A DNA stretch of 64,000 nt from Antonospora locustae (lineage: Eukaryota; Microsporidia), in the NCBI GenBank assembly GCA_007674295.1, contig CM017461.1, positions 1 through 64,000 on the forward strand. The letters are read 5' to 3'. The translations under genes and the position numbers were made by a program. The notes under the pieces are model-generated. The model was not told the DNA's origin and ran no database searches. It was given only the letters and a program-made list of their open reading frames with translations. Of this stretch, positions 17,679 through 31,354 are shown in pieces. How positions within the stretch are numbered: the first letter of the stretch is position 1; every line of letters starts with the position of its first letter.

Positions 17679-19163
17679 ATGAACATGCGGACCTTTCATG
17701 GCCTGCTCTCCTCGCTATCCACAAGTGAATACATTGACGACAGACTCGAGGCTCTCGAAAGCCTTGACATAATGGCAGAAACACATGCGCTTGAAATGGG
17801 CCTTCCTGTGATTGATTGCATGTTTCAGAACATCGACATTCGTCTCGAACTGCGTCTCCTCGCAAAGATTCTCCGTGCAGAAAAGGCGTTTACCGAAATT
17901 TTTTTGAAAAAGCGCGAGCGCTTTCATTTTCTAATGCAGATACTCGAGACAGACGCTGTCACATGCGATGCTGTTGATTGTCTCGAGCAGATTCTTTCTA
18001 CATGTCCTGAGTGTCCCTCCCCACTTCTGTGCGTTTCTGATGCTTGTTCCAATTGTATCGCTGCTCCAGATGATGCATTTGTTGTGGTTTCGGACGGAAA
18101 GCGTTTTTGCCACTCGCGAATTTCACTCGTCAAGTCTTATGAAAACATCTCGGCTGTCATCGGCAACCTTGTAAGACATCGCTTCACAGACATCCCCGCT
18201 GTACTTCTCATTAATGATGAGTCACTTTGCTCGGTTGTCGTTTTTCAGGGAATTTTCGACCTTCTTCCCTTCGATACGTCTTTGCTCAAAGTTGTTCTAA
18301 AAGACAACATTCTCGCGCAGAGAATCTTCTTGGAGCTTCCAAATGACTCTACGCTGCTTTTCGAGCTGCGTTATGTTCTTTTAGACACAAAAAATGCAGA
18401 AGCCTCGTTCGTTGGAAAGCACCTGCGCAATTTTCTCCACCAAGCGATGCAGCAAAACGATTTTAAATTTCTTCACCGAATGGCGGTAGTCGATTTGCAA
18501 TTTGTAGAATGCTGCGTTCTACGTAAACTGCTTGATGGTATCTGCAAAAGAGATTTCTACAATGGCTCAGTTGATTTGAAATGTCCTCCAGAAATTCACG
18601 ATGAAGTCTGCAAAAAGGGTATCCCATGTACAATATGGGACATTGATAGGGACTTTCGCCGTGGTCTCCTTCTTCTCATTGACCAGCAAATTTCTACACA
18701 CTGCATTTCTTCCATCCACCCTCTCGTAGCTATGCTGAATTATATTCACCATCTCCATTTCGTACATGTAGATTTCTCTCCGACGCTGCCTTATTTGCTC
18801 TACGCTGTGGTGTGCTACGATCGAATGGTGCCACATAATTTCATGCAAATTCTCTTTGACCTGTCATCGTCTCCTCTCCGAAAGGGACTGTGCCTTCTTC
18901 TTCTCGTACTTCGTGGAGAGCGCGTGAATCTGAGAAAGGAAGTGATGGTTTTCTATTTGAGACGTGTGCGTGTGTGGATGGAAGAAGAGTGGGTTCCCGA
19001 ATCTCTGTGCGAACTTGTGTGCACACGTGTGTGTGAAGCCATACGAGAATGCCAATCTGAGTATCCTTGTAGAAAGGAAAGTAAGTATACGACAGGATCA
19101 TCAGAAACCCCTGTAAAGGAAAAGACGCCTGGTATCGAGGCGGGGGATGTGCAAGAGTTGTAA
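17679..19163 (+). CDS. USO1: Uso1/p115-like vesicle tethering factor, armadillo head only
   Basis: 494 residues. The N-terminal 110 match the armadillo head of Uso1/p115: DRLEALESLDIMAETHALEM, then AFTEIFLKKRERFHFLMQIL, the equivalent of the family 'FTEIFik..nv.lLl.lLe' block. The remainder is helical and consistent with further ARM repeats (VVVFQGIFDLLPFD, LLLLVLRGERVN). The long coiled-coil tail and acidic C-terminus of fungal and animal Uso1 are absent; the last 40 residues are only polar. In ER-to-Golgi traffic Uso1/p115 tethers COPII vesicles, in line with SEC23 and the SM protein nearby. The ATG follows CCCC. It is the last gene before the AT-rich island. Confidence 0.7.
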   Translation: MNMRTFHGLLSSLSTSEYIDDRLEALESLDIMAETHALEMGLPVIDCMFQNIDIRLELRLLAKILRAEKAFTEIFLKKRERFHFLMQILETDAVTCDAVDCLEQILSTCPECPSPLLCVSDACSNCIAAPDDAFVVVSDGKRFCHSRISLVKSYENISAVIGNLVRHRFTDIPAVLLINDESLCSVVVFQGIFDLLPFDTSLLKVVLKDNILAQRIFLELPNDSTLLFELRYVLLDTKNAEASFVGKHLRNFLHQAMQQNDFKFLHRMAVVDLQFVECCVLRKLLDGICKRDFYNGSVDLKCPPEIHDEVCKKGIPCTIWDIDRDFRRGLLLLIDQQISTHCISSIHPLVAMLNYIHHLHFVHVDFSPTLPYLLYAVVCYDRMVPHNFMQILFDLSSSPLRKGLCLLLLVLRGERVNLRKEVMVFYLRRVRVWMEEEWVPESLCELVCTRVCEAIRECQSEYPCRKESKYTTGSSETPVKEKTPGIEAGDVQEL

Positions 19164-19422
19164 AATTTGAAAGAAAATGCACGATCGCTTAAAATCAAAT
19201 CGCGTTTCTATAGGGTTGTGATTCTAGGTTTTAAAAACAGGCATGAACTTGATTCTTTTTAAGTAGGTGGTTTGTAAAAGTAGGGTTATAAGTGTAAATA
19301 TTACATTGAGATGTACATTTGGTTCACAAAGATTTTGTTTTGTGTAACAGAGAACAAGAAAGAATATTGTTACTTTAAAGTCTTCTGCACATTATATTTC
19401 TATAAAATGCTATGAGGGTATT

Positions 19423-19467
19423 AATGATAATTTAAAGTCTTTTGACAAAAGACTTTAAATTATCATT
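19423..19467. repeat. Perfect 45-bp palindrome
   Basis: Left arm AATGATAATTTAAAGTCTTTTG (19423-19444) is followed by a single A and its exact reverse complement (19446-19467). It can form a 22-bp cruciform or hairpin. It lies 260 bp past the last gene. Confidence 0.9.
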
Positions 19468-19840
19468 CTCGAAGCACTACTCTGAATACAAAGTGCTTTC
19501 AATGAATGTCTTAGCAATTTATGTTTTATTTCGCGAATATAGGGGTTCCTTCATCAAGTGGGTAGTTTTAATAAAGTTAGGGTTACCTTAAAAAGACAAT
19601 AATCTGAGCACTTTCGAGAAAAGCGTAACAAAGTATGCACTTAGTTGTAAACAAAACAGAAATGTAGAGTCGGGTCTAACAATGAAATTCGAATGTCATT
19701 TTGTATATATATTCCTTATTGTATATGACTTCTTCTTATTTATTTAGATTTTACTTTTTCTTCCTGCGTGTTTTATATCAATCTAATAAAAAAACATAAA
19801 TGGTTTTCGTTAAAGAAAAGATGCACTGCACTCTCTGATC

Positions 19841-19860
19841 ATTAGGGTTAGGGTAGGTGA
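19841..19860 (+). repeat. Interstitial TTAGGG-type telomere-like motif
   Basis: ATTAGGGTTAGGGTAGGTGA holds two TTAGGG units plus a degenerate third. Single related motifs occur at about 19211 (TAGGGTT), 19281 (TAGGGTTA), 19576 (GTTAGGGTTA) and 19954 (TTAGGGTT), all with the G-rich strand on +. Inverse-orientation copies (AACCCTAA type) appear near 40705 and 42573. Confidence 0.6.
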
Positions 19861-21040
19861 CGATTCTGGGTTAGATATTTAAATAATAATACAATATTTC
19901 ATAAAAGAAGACATGTATGTAAAAATTATTAATACCCTCAGTTTATTTTAATCTTAGGGTTAAACAAAAAGTTTTGATGAAATAAGAGTTTCCATAAAGG
20001 CTGTAAATAAGATAAAGTCATAGTTAGGTTATGATGAAATTTAAAAGTAAAAAGTTACATTTTCTAAGAACATTGTTGTTTATTATTTGTCAAATGCGCT
20101 ATTGTTAAGAAGACACTTTTTTAATGACAGTTAAAACAATACCGTTTAATAAACTGGAAAAAACGAGCAGTATTCTTTCATTTTTACTTATTGAGTGCAT
20201 AAAAACTTACAAAAAAATTAACCCACAAAAATTAATTAAAACCCTATTCTTATAAATATAAAAATGACAACAGAACCAACTTGTTCACCATAGATACTAC
20301 ATTGTGCATTTGATATTAACAAATATTATACTCTATTTTTTTTAGTACAGTTTTGCTAATATTTCCATATTAGGAATATAAAACTTAAATAATTTTTTAC
20401 ATTTAGATAAGAGGTCTCTTTCATTTAACATATTACAAAATAGTAATAGCTGTTTTGTCAGTGTGATGAAATAAACGTGCGCTTTTACTTTAATTTTTTT
20501 ATGTCAAAAAGGGAATTTTAGTAGGTTTCTCTTCTCTCACAATAATAATTTATTTTAAATCAATTTAGTATTTATCTTGTCATTAAACGTAAAAAATTAA
20601 GAATTTAATAATAAAAATACTCAATTTATTATAATATAATTTTTTACATTACAAAATTATAACTAAATGCTAAAAAGAAAAAAAAATATGATTTATAAAA
20701 GTCGTTTAAAAAGTTATAATTGAAAACGGTAGATAATTTTTTCATTTACAATATAGATAATAGTCAGGAATTTTTTCAATATACCATGTTCAAGTCTGAT
20801 AATGTTTAATATTAAAATTTTCTATTTTAGTAAACGAAATTAGTTACCTAAAACTGCCATTTACATCAACAGCACGTAAAACTTTTCTCAACATTTCTTA
20901 ATTCGCGAACACTAAACCCAATTTTTTGTAACTGTGTCCTTTTATATTCGGTAATACAAAGCTATTTTTGGATGAGTTAAAAGTTAATAAAAATAACATT
21001 TTCTATAAAGCCTGACTATATATTAAAAGCAAAAGCTACC

Positions 21041-21092
21041 ACAACATGAATTTTCTCTAATGTGTTATTACATTAGAGAAAATTCATGTTGT
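21041..21092. repeat. Perfect inverted repeat, 23-bp arms, 6-bp loop
   Basis: Left arm starts ACAACATGAATTTTCTCTAA (21041-21063), the spacer is GTTATT, and the right arm (21070-21092) is its exact reverse complement. The arms are well ordered rather than simple AT runs, so chance is unlikely. Confidence 0.9.
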
Positions 21093-23584
21093 TAATAAAA
21101 CTATATATATAATGTTTTTAAGGCGATTTTAAATATATTTATATTTTTAGGTAACTTTTTAACATTGAATTTTAGGAGACCTTCTTAAAGCAACTCAAGG
21201 TTAAAGTCTACTCTATGGCTCATTTCACTCAACTTCGCAGGTTTACATATGCTTTTATTAATTTTTATTTTATAAGATAAAAGTTTTAGTTTAATGTTCA
21301 TTCTAAAGCTCTAATCAAAAGAAACAAAGTACTAAATAATATAAGAGAAAATTTAAATAACACAAATACTTCTCCGTTGAACTACAATATACGAAATTTC
21401 TATTACTACAAATACTTTTTTATCATGCAACTTTAACGCACATACAGTAAATATTTGAATTATTGAAATTTAATATCAAATAAAATATGCTTTAACTAAG
21501 GTTTGTATTTCTATATAATTATAGAAAAAGGACTTTTTAAGATTATAAATAGCCTTTTAGTTTTAATAGTCAAAAAATGTATTCAAATAAAAATTTTGAT
21601 TAAAAAAGTTTTAATTGATTCAAAGGATTATATATAATAAAATAAAACATACATACCATATAATTTTAAAAAACTTCAGCATTTTAATTATTTTTAGTTT
21701 TATAAAAGTTTTTTCCATTTATTAAAAAATTAATTTCATTTGATAGAGAAACAATTCTTCTAATTGTTATACCAAATTATACTTCTGTAAATAATTAGTT
21801 CCATAATACTTAAGTTTACCATTACTTTCTAGTAAGATTGTAGCGTAATACCTTCCACAGATCTATTGCGACTTTGTTAGAACAGAATTAAAATGTAAAC
21901 AACGAGTTCATGAGAAACTGAAAATTTTTTAAGATAACATTTTATTAAAATTTCCGAATTAAAAACCATCCTAAGTGTTTCTGCCAGTTATGGTTTACCG
22001 TATGTTGTTGCGCTTTGATTCACAAGAAATTTTACATAACATACATCCACTAGAGATAACTATTAATTGTCGAAGAATTATTATGCAGATAATTGTTAAA
22101 TGCAAATATGCGTTATAGATTATGCATCACATACTCCCTAGAAATATTAAAACTGTTTAACTTAAATAAATTATGGGTATTGTGCCATAACTGAGTTAAT
22201 TTTTTTCTTAATATTTAATCGGTAATTTTATTAATAAACATTTAAATTAAAAAGTATTTATATTTTACAATTATTTTTGTTTAAAATATAAACAGACACT
22301 TTTCAAACATTTTATTTACTTCTTTTATGAAACACCACTATTCACTTTTATAAATGATATATTTATATTTTTTATTCATTACATTTGTAAATTATTCGTA
22401 GTTTTAAATTTGTAAACATAAGGTAACATAGTCAATACTAACTAAAAAATATATTTTTTTTATAATATTAAAAAAGCACTCAAACATTAATTCTAAATAA
22501 TAGCATATAAAAGTTATTTATTTTTAATAAACTTAATTTTTTTTAACTTTAATTATAACATAATGAAAACTACTTCTTTATATGAATTTATAGTAATAAG
22601 ATTATGAACATGTTTTAAATTTATTAATTTTTAAACATATTCGTTCCCATTCATGATTATCAGGCTTAATTGCATTATATAAAGAATATATATAAGTTTA
22701 AAATATGCATATGATTTAAATTATTGATTATAATAAAAAGTTCACGTTAACATTAAACACAAAAAACATGTTCTTTTCTATATTTCTAATACAAAAATTT
22801 ACTAAATCTTGAAAAATAAGAATAAACTAAAGTATATTCACAAAAATTTCACAATTCAATTTAAAAATAGTTGTAAATAATTTATTTATCAAACATATTA
22901 TTGATTATAATATATGTCTCTAAAAAATAAAAATTATGAAGAATTAAATAATGTTAACATAAACCATATAAAAAAATAACAATGTTCTGTTTTTTTATAT
23001 GTTAGAATTTAATTATAATAATATTCCTAGGAAGGTGAGGAAATGCAATCACAAATCTAATGTAGGTAACAATGGATGAAACAACTATCTTTATAAATGC
23101 TATATTATAAGACCAATTAAGGATGCTCCTTCATATAAACAAGTTAAATTTATTTACAGACTAAAGTACAAAACGTATCACAAGCTGCAATGTGTTTTCA
23201 GTACGAATATATTATATGAGAATTTTATTAATAATATGTGTTTGATAAAAAGTAGTTTTAGTAAAAATAAAAAAGTTGTTTGTTTTTTAAGTTTTAACAT
23301 AATTTATTTTATATAGCAACCATTTATATTATATACGAGTTATGAAGAATAAACATATAAATGAAACTTTGCATTCACTAAGTGCATGTATTTATTGATA
23401 AATGTTGAATGTTATGAATAAAAATCATAATAAGATGACGAGGATTATAAATTAAAAAATAATTATATTATGTTTTTTTTTTGTACTTTTAATTTATGTT
23501 TTTATTCATGAATCATGCTTTACTAATACAAGAGACTTACGACCATTTCTCTTAAGCTTTTTGCAGCATCAAAAACCCAATTGA

Positions 23585-23692
23585 ATGAATGCAGTTGTGG
23601 AAGAAGTCCGAGTCATACATACGACAGACAAAGTAGTGCCTACATATACAAACGCAGATGCTCTTCAAGGAGTGAAAAATCTTCCATGGTAA
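23585..23692 (+). pseudogene. Small coding-like patch in the island
   Basis: A GC-richer patch with a 35-residue frame that begins MNAVVEEVRVIHTTDKVV and ends GVKNLPW. Base composition and residue mix are unlike random AT-rich frames nearby. No family was recognised; probably a fragment of a decayed gene or element. Confidence 0.3.
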
Positions 23693-25446
23693 ATTGATAT
23701 AGTTAGTTTTAAAAGATGTGTTTTTATTTCAATGATTCCACAACGCCTGAGAAAAACATACTAAAATATTATTATCAACATTTTCTTTATTTTAATTTTT
23801 ATCAATATTATTATCACCAGCTACGCTTATATAATTTAAAACATTTTGAATAATTTAATTTTTAATATTTTTGTCAGAACATGATATAAACAATTTTTAT
23901 TTAAATAACTGTTCAACAATAAAAATATAAATAATTATGTTATTTTGTTTGGTTATAACAAGGAATAGAAAGTTAATTTTTAATGTAACTGTTTTTATAC
24001 AATATACTTTGAATAAAAGTTGGAAGATGCTTTTACAATAGAACGTTTTTGTTGATGTTTACATAATAAAACTTTTAATCTTTATTTATTATGTGGTCAA
24101 GTCTACATATTTATTTTATATCTAGTAATAAAAAAATCAGCCCAAGTAGATTACTTTAGGGTGAATATGTATAGAAATATGACAAAGGTTATTAAGCCTA
24201 GTTCTTGAAAGGATCCAACAAGCTTTTCTCAATAACAATTTAAGTACAATAAAAATGACATTCATTTATGAATGAATTTAATAATAATAATGTCATATCA
24301 TTTTTATAAATTTAAATTAGATATTTTGCATAAATTTTATATATAGGTAGATATTATAACTCTGATTACATAATAAAAATATTTAAATGTTAAGAAACTA
24401 TGAATGATATATACCAAAAAATTATGAGTAAAAATGAGCAGCACAAAATGTAATTAATATGTTTGTTTAGTTTTTATAATATAAAATTCAGATAATTCAA
24501 TATTATTTCACATATATCATAGATTTTCTATTATATGTTTTGTATGGTACAAATATTATAACTAACATCGTGAATAATAATTATTATAGCATTGTCTATT
24601 ATTAAGTATATAGAAATTATAAAGTTTTTTATCAAAAAAATTTATGTATAAAGATATTAAGTTTAAAGCATATATACCTACCCAACGCATTATTCCATCT
24701 TTTCATTTTGTAAAGATATATCTTACATAAAGCAAATATTTTAATTTTTTTAATAGTTGTTTTTAATGAATCTTTTTTATCTAGCAGTTTTATTAAAATT
24801 TTAAAATTGATTAAATCCTAAAACATCTAATGTAGCCCACCATGGACTTGTTCATTTTGGTTAGCAGATAATATGAATTATTATGATATACTTATAAATT
24901 AAAACAATATGTTATAACAAATAGATTATTCATTTAGTCATTATGTTATAACAAATAGATATAAACATGTAATAAAAAACTGCTATGTAAGTTTTATCTG
25001 TAGTTATGTTAGCATTTGTCTTTCAAGTTTTAGTGTATAATTAAATCAGTATAATTAATTTTAACTAAATATTTTAAATTTTTAAACTATTATGTTTTTC
25101 AAGTTTTAGTGTATAAATTATATTATAAGAAACTAAAATTTTTAATAAAAACATATTTTTAATACAGTTTCTTTTTTCTTAATATCTTTTGTAAGTACAC
25201 ATACTTCTATATCATAAAAGATTTGAAATTGAGTTGACAAGACTAAAATCATTATAATAACTCTTCTCTTATATAGATTGTAATGGATTGAGAATTTAAA
25301 AACTCTTTATTCTAATCATTATTTAGGACACTTAAATGATATATATTAAGTTTAGTATGAATTCCTGTATGAACAAATAACTCAAACATTTACGTTTTTT
25401 TAGATAACAATTTTTATTCACATTCCCATTTTAGGTAATATTTATA

Positions 25447-25535
25447 AAATGTCCCGGCTGTTTGCGGCCCAAAATGTGCCTGTTGCACTTCAATTTGCAT
25501 GAATATTTATGCTGTATAACAAGAAATTTTTAAAA
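25447..25535 (+). pseudogene. Zinc-ribbon-like coding fragment in the island
   Basis: A GC-richer patch whose frame reads KCPGCLRPKMCLLHFNLHEY, i.e. a CPxC knuckle followed by a second Cys. It could be the zinc ribbon of a decayed transposase; there is no continuous gene around it. Confidence 0.25.
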
Positions 25536-27210
25536 TATATTGTAATTCTAAATTTAACATAATATTGATTCTAAGGTCTCACATATTATATTTGATATTC
25601 AAGTATTACAATACAAATATTTACATATAAAAATATTATTTTACAATTTTTATATTTGACTTAATTGGAATTATATGAAAATACGTATGTAAATTTGTTG
25701 TTTTCTATAAAAATGTTATTTTAATTTTATATTTAATAACAAAAAATATTGCGAAAACTAATCATGAGATTACTTTTACAAATAATTTTATAATTGTTCT
25801 GCATGAAGCTTAGCCATCAGTTTATAGCTGAATTAGATTTTCTGTTATTGTAAAACAATTTATATTGTATAATTAAAAACCTTTAGCTTTTAGTATGTTA
25901 AAAATAATAAAGTCAAACTTTACAACTTTTATTTTATATACTTTTTAACCCCTAAATTAAGTTCATAATAAAATAATATACAACAAAAGATAATTGAGTA
26001 CTTGTAGTATCATATGTATCTTAATTAATATTCATCTTAACACGAAAAAAATGCAAAAGGAACATATCATGTTGTAATCGGCCAGGGCATTTTAGAAATT
26101 ATTCCTAAAATGTTAATTTTAATAAAACTCTTACAAAAATAATATTATGCTACATTAAATTATATACAATGAGAAACGTACCCAATCATATACAAATTTT
26201 ATGATGTATATGGTTAAAGTTATAGAATAACCCCATTTCCTAATATTGGAATCAGATTGTATGCTTAATTTTTGATATATATATTATATTCAAAATATAT
26301 TGTAAAATTTATTAAAAATAGAATTCAAAATCGTAATACATTCTTAATGATATTTAAGTATAATAGAAATATATTATCAATAAAAACAATGATATTTAAA
26401 ATAACTACACATATATATATTGTATGCGTAATATGTTTTATGTAATTATATAAAATTTTATTTGAAACTGACTTTAACTAAACAAAAAAGTAGCATTAAA
26501 AGTAATTACATTTTTTGCATTTCCTATTAGGCGATGTCTTATTTATCCTTGATTTATAAGAAATGAATAAAATAGCTATAAAAATATTTAATGAAACATA
26601 TAACTAAAAATTCCTAAATAAAGTAGTTATACATAATATTGAATATATTAATTAAAGCTTTAGTTAAATGGATAAACACTTTTTGTATTTTTTGAAAGGT
26701 TGCAGTATCAAAATTAATAAGTAAAACCTTTAAATTATCATAAAATTATAATTTTATTTATATACAATTATTAATAAGTGTTTTAGTGTTTATTGAACTC
26801 TAACCTAACAAACTTAAAAAATCGATCAATATGTCAATTCGTAAATAATATGTTTTTATACATTCTATTTTTTTATTTACCTTATATATCTTTTGCATAA
26901 CAATATTTAATATATTTAATTTCATTTTCTGTAATAACTTAAAGTCAAAGTAAACTCTGCTATTTACATATTCAAAATTTTTTAATTACATTAATGTCAT
27001 ATTTAGTTAACAAGTATGTATTACGCGTATAAATAAATTCATTTTTCTGAAAATTTTAAATTTATAAACACTCTAATAAACTAAAAGCATAATGCACTAT
27101 TTGTATTTTTAAATATGAAGAAGTAGTACAATTAAGTATTTATTTTATGTGTGTGTTTTATTTATGTGCCCGTTGCTTATAGAAAAGTATACGTATAATA
27201 CAAATACTAT

Positions 27211-27277
27211 TTTATTAATATTTATTAATGTAATAATTTTATTAATATTTATTAATGTAATAATTTTATTAATATTT
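27211..27277. repeat. 27-bp tandem repeat
   Basis: The unit begins TTTATTAATATTTATTAATG. Two exact copies (27211-27237, 27238-27264) and a 13-bp third are present. Confidence 0.8.
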
Positions 27278-27780
27278 CCATGTTAAGAAAATTTACTAAA
27301 GCATCTCAGGTTATTGTACATTGTTTGTCCGTTGCACTCTTACATAGAAGTCATTTCACGATGCATAGTATCTCTTTGAGGGAGATATGAAGATGACCGT
27401 TGCCACAAACTATTTGTATCCCTTCTATTTATATCCTGTCCTCTCCTAGGAGTAACATCAATGTTTTATTGTTGACATTAAAAGAAAAAGAGAACAACAC
27501 TTATAAAACAAATACATAGACTATGTTATGATAGTTTTAAACACACTATTATTAAAATACTTTATTAATGAAAAATGTTGTTTGTTAAAGTTTTACAAAA
27601 TTTTCCCAACTGTTTGCTTGTTTAGTTTAATTTTAATCACAATGTTTATTTCTTATACATACACAAACTTGGTGAGGTTTATTATGTATGGTATTGGAAA
27701 CAGTCTCCAGCATGCTGTTTATCAATAACCATTTAGGTACGGGGAAAATATCCTTTATATATAAAAACTATTACATATAT

Positions 27781-27850
27781 AAAAACATTTTAAACGTTTA
27801 ATTTTCATAAAAAACATTTTAAACGTTTAGTTTTCATAAAAAACATTTTA
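27781..27850. repeat. 29-bp tandem repeat
   Basis: The unit AAAAAACATTTTAAACGTTT plus nine bases is repeated with one substitution, followed by a partial third copy. Confidence 0.7.
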
Positions 27851-30140
27851 TTAATGTTTATCATATATATTCTCTACTAATTACGATTATGTTGATTAAA
27901 TTGTTACTACTAACACATTTATAAAAATACATCAAAATTAATAGTAATGTTTTTTAATATATATTTATTTAATAAAATAGTGTAACTTACTTTATAATAG
28001 TTATTATAATGATATTACAATAACTATTGTTATGTAAAAATTATAGAGAAATTAAATTCTAATAACTTATAATATTTTACTTGTAAATAAAAGTCGTTTT
28101 GTTTCCAAATTAGAAAATTATTGATATAGATACACTTTTAAATCCAATGAAAAATTATTTTTGTATTTAAATATATCACTTATGTTTATGTTTTTTATAT
28201 TAAATTATATTATATTTTTTTTACATTACAACTATAAAATTTATTATAAACGTTTAATTATAAACTATATTTTATGGTGTTAAATAAGGAAACATAATAT
28301 ACTTTTTTGTTAAAGATTAAAATAATAAATTTATTCCTTTAAGTAAATTATAAACAATAAGCTTAGGTTAAACTTGATAGATAATTGAAAAGTAACTTTT
28401 CACTGAAATTTTAAACAAATCACTAGATTCATGTTTATTTGAATAAAATACATAGTAGAATAAAATCGTTAATTCAAAAAAAAATTAAAAATCATGATTA
28501 ATAGTTTAACTTAATGTATTTACAAACTTATAAAAAATTTTAGGGCAACTATACAATATGTGTTGTTATTGATTTTTAATATTCTTATAGCATAATATGT
28601 CCTAAAGCATATATTTTACATAATACAATTTCGATTCTTTTTAAACTATACTATATTTTTATTACTAAACTATCAAGATAAAATTGAAAATTGTTATGTT
28701 TATTAAAAACTTTTTATATTTTATAAATTTCCTCAGATATTCACTTACATCTTTATTTTTACAAACTTCTAAATATAATATGTTATTTAATAAATTGTTA
28801 AATGTTTTAAACATTAGTGACAGTATCCTTTTGTATTGTTAATATATTTTTAATATACAAAAATTATTGTTATTAATAATTTGAGTAAAAATAACATAAA
28901 AAAGTTATATGGGTCAATATTTTCGTTTTGTATTTATAAATAAAAATTTATAAGGTAAATAAATATTGCATCATTAACGTCAATTTTCTCATTGTAAAAC
29001 AGTCACAAAATACGGTTTTTGGAATTAGATTTAATTAAACTATCATTTTCTTGCACAGTTTTCATTCCCATATCTTAATTTTGTGCCTATAATTTCATAC
29101 TACTTGAAAACATGCGTTATAACATTACTATAATAAACTATATAATAATTAAGTCAATTCTATAAAATATATACAAACATATTTAAAAAAATAACAAAAC
29201 TGTGATAAAATCAACATACCAACATATATTACAAAAAATCTCAAGTAATATCATAGAATAAGGTATAAGTATAACATACAATATTGTAGTAACACACTCA
29301 GTTATCTTATAAGGTCTTTATTATAAACAGAATATTTTAAATTATAAAATGGATTATTAGATATATAAAATAGAATTGTTTACATTACACAATATTTTTA
29401 ATTGGTTATAAGCATACTTGGTTTATGTTACATACATATAATAAATAATATTTTACTTATAAAATTATTTTTTTTGGCTTATTATTTAACTAAAAAATGT
29501 ATTTGTTTTATTTAATTATTAAATTAATTAAAAAAGACAGATTTAGCCATTTTTATTATTTTAATCTAAATTTTAATGACCTAACATAATAATAGAAGAA
29601 AATATAATTGATAATAAATATATCATCAATAATAGTATATAAAAATATTGTTTAAAAAATGTATTATTTGCTAAAGATTAATACTATATGAATAGCTAAG
29701 ATAAAAATGTTTATACATTAAATTACAAAAACCTTTAAAATGGTTCAGTAAAAAATTAAATTTATTTAAAAATTTATTACATGTTCGTATAAAAATATTA
29801 AGAAATAATATGTATATGAAACTAAATAGAAGCAAAAAATAGTTATATAAAGCCTACTGAGCTTTATTAATATTAGTTAAAATAAAAAAAACTATTGTAA
29901 CAATTAAAATTTAATAAAATAACTTAATTTTTTATTTAAATTAGTTATTTAAAATATTTATACAAATTTTGCAAATATTATTAAAACCTATACTTTGAAT
30001 ATACATACTATGAAGATTGAAGCATAAATAATATATGTATCTTTTACTTCTACTTAGTTAAGATCTTATTTAAAAATTTTTTAAAGCATTAGTATTCAGT
30101 ATTATGGTAAATATTGTGTTTCAGCTATGAAGCTAAGTAG

Positions 30141-30281
30141 AACAACAACAAGCATGGTTGTAGGCCGAAGAAAAATATCAGAACAGATGGGCCGTTTCAG
30201 GGAGGGGCAAGCACAAATGTAACAAGAAATTTATTGATTTATTTCTACAGACTGTTTAAAAATAACAATTTGGGTTGTTAA
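30141..30281 (+). mobile_element. Transposase-like relic, copy A (possibly Merlin/IS1595 type)
   Basis: A 46-codon open frame in a GC-richer patch. It reads KHGCRPKKNIRTDGPFQGGA and then STNVTRNLLIYFYRLF. The pattern of a Cys, basic residues, 'IR-x-D/G-x-F' and then a hydrophobic LLIYFY helix resembles the zinc-ribbon/linker of IS1595-type (Merlin) transposases, which are known in microsporidia. Related diverged copies occur at 31355-31690 (-) and 36030-36125 (+). Family assignment is tentative; the repeat relationship is what the sequence shows. Confidence 0.4.
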
Positions 30282-31354
30282 AATATCCTTTATAAATAAA
30301 AATCTTTAATTAAACTATAACAAGAACAAAAATAAAGGTTAATTATAACAATAGATAGATACAAATTATTTAATGTTTATAAAGTATATAAAATTTAAAA
30401 TATAAATTACATATATATTAACATATAAAACTATTATCTAATTCAAGTAAAATAATATAGAACTATGAAAATAATTTGCCATCAAACTTAATAAATACTT
30501 TATTACATTAGTTATCATAAGATTAATATAATGCAGTAAATCATAATAATTCTCATTTTATTTTAGAAATCTAATATGTAAAGAAAACTGTCAAATTTTA
30601 CTTAAGTCGATATAAATACAGTTATTACAATAGGAATAAAGTTTAAGAAACATAAAATAATAATGTTATGTAAATTCTTATTAATGTAAAAAATGATTAT
30701 TAAAATTTTGAACTTCTCTACAAATACATAATAATTAAAATATGATTTTAATTAAAAAATGATAAAGAATATTAATATATGTTATATGCATATACTAACT
30801 ACAATTTGTCTGATGCCTTTATAATATTTCAAATTTATAAAAAACACAAACATTTTTTGAAAATAAAGGATATAATTTTATACACATTCTAACATTGTAA
30901 TATTAAATTAAAAATAAGTCATTAATGTAATAGAAATCTTATTATAGAATAATAACTATATATTATAAATTTGAAATTTGATTGTATAACTATTGATTTA
31001 ATTGTATTATATCTTGTAATTAGTACATATATGTGTATTTATATTTTATTTTAGTGATGTTATTTTTATGCATAAAGAAGCTATAACAATATTCTTATGT
31101 AAAAGTTAGTTAGTATTAAAAAATATTTTAATAAACTTTTTTATAAAACATATTGGATGCAATATTCTTTTATGTAATTATAACTATTGATTATATTTTT
31201 TCAAGACTACCATTAAACTCTTATAATGCACTTCCATATACACAGAAAGTACTTAAATAATACTGTTTATTAAAACACATGTTACGATTTTTTAAAAAGG
31301 CTTTTTTCGTTATGTCTAAATTATTATTGTAAAAAAGTCCCTTGAAAATTGTTT

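Noticed and set aside
27528..27728. 66-codon open frame in the AT-rich island
   Set aside because: Phe/Ile/Leu/Tyr-rich composition expected from random AT-rich DNA; no domain or start context.
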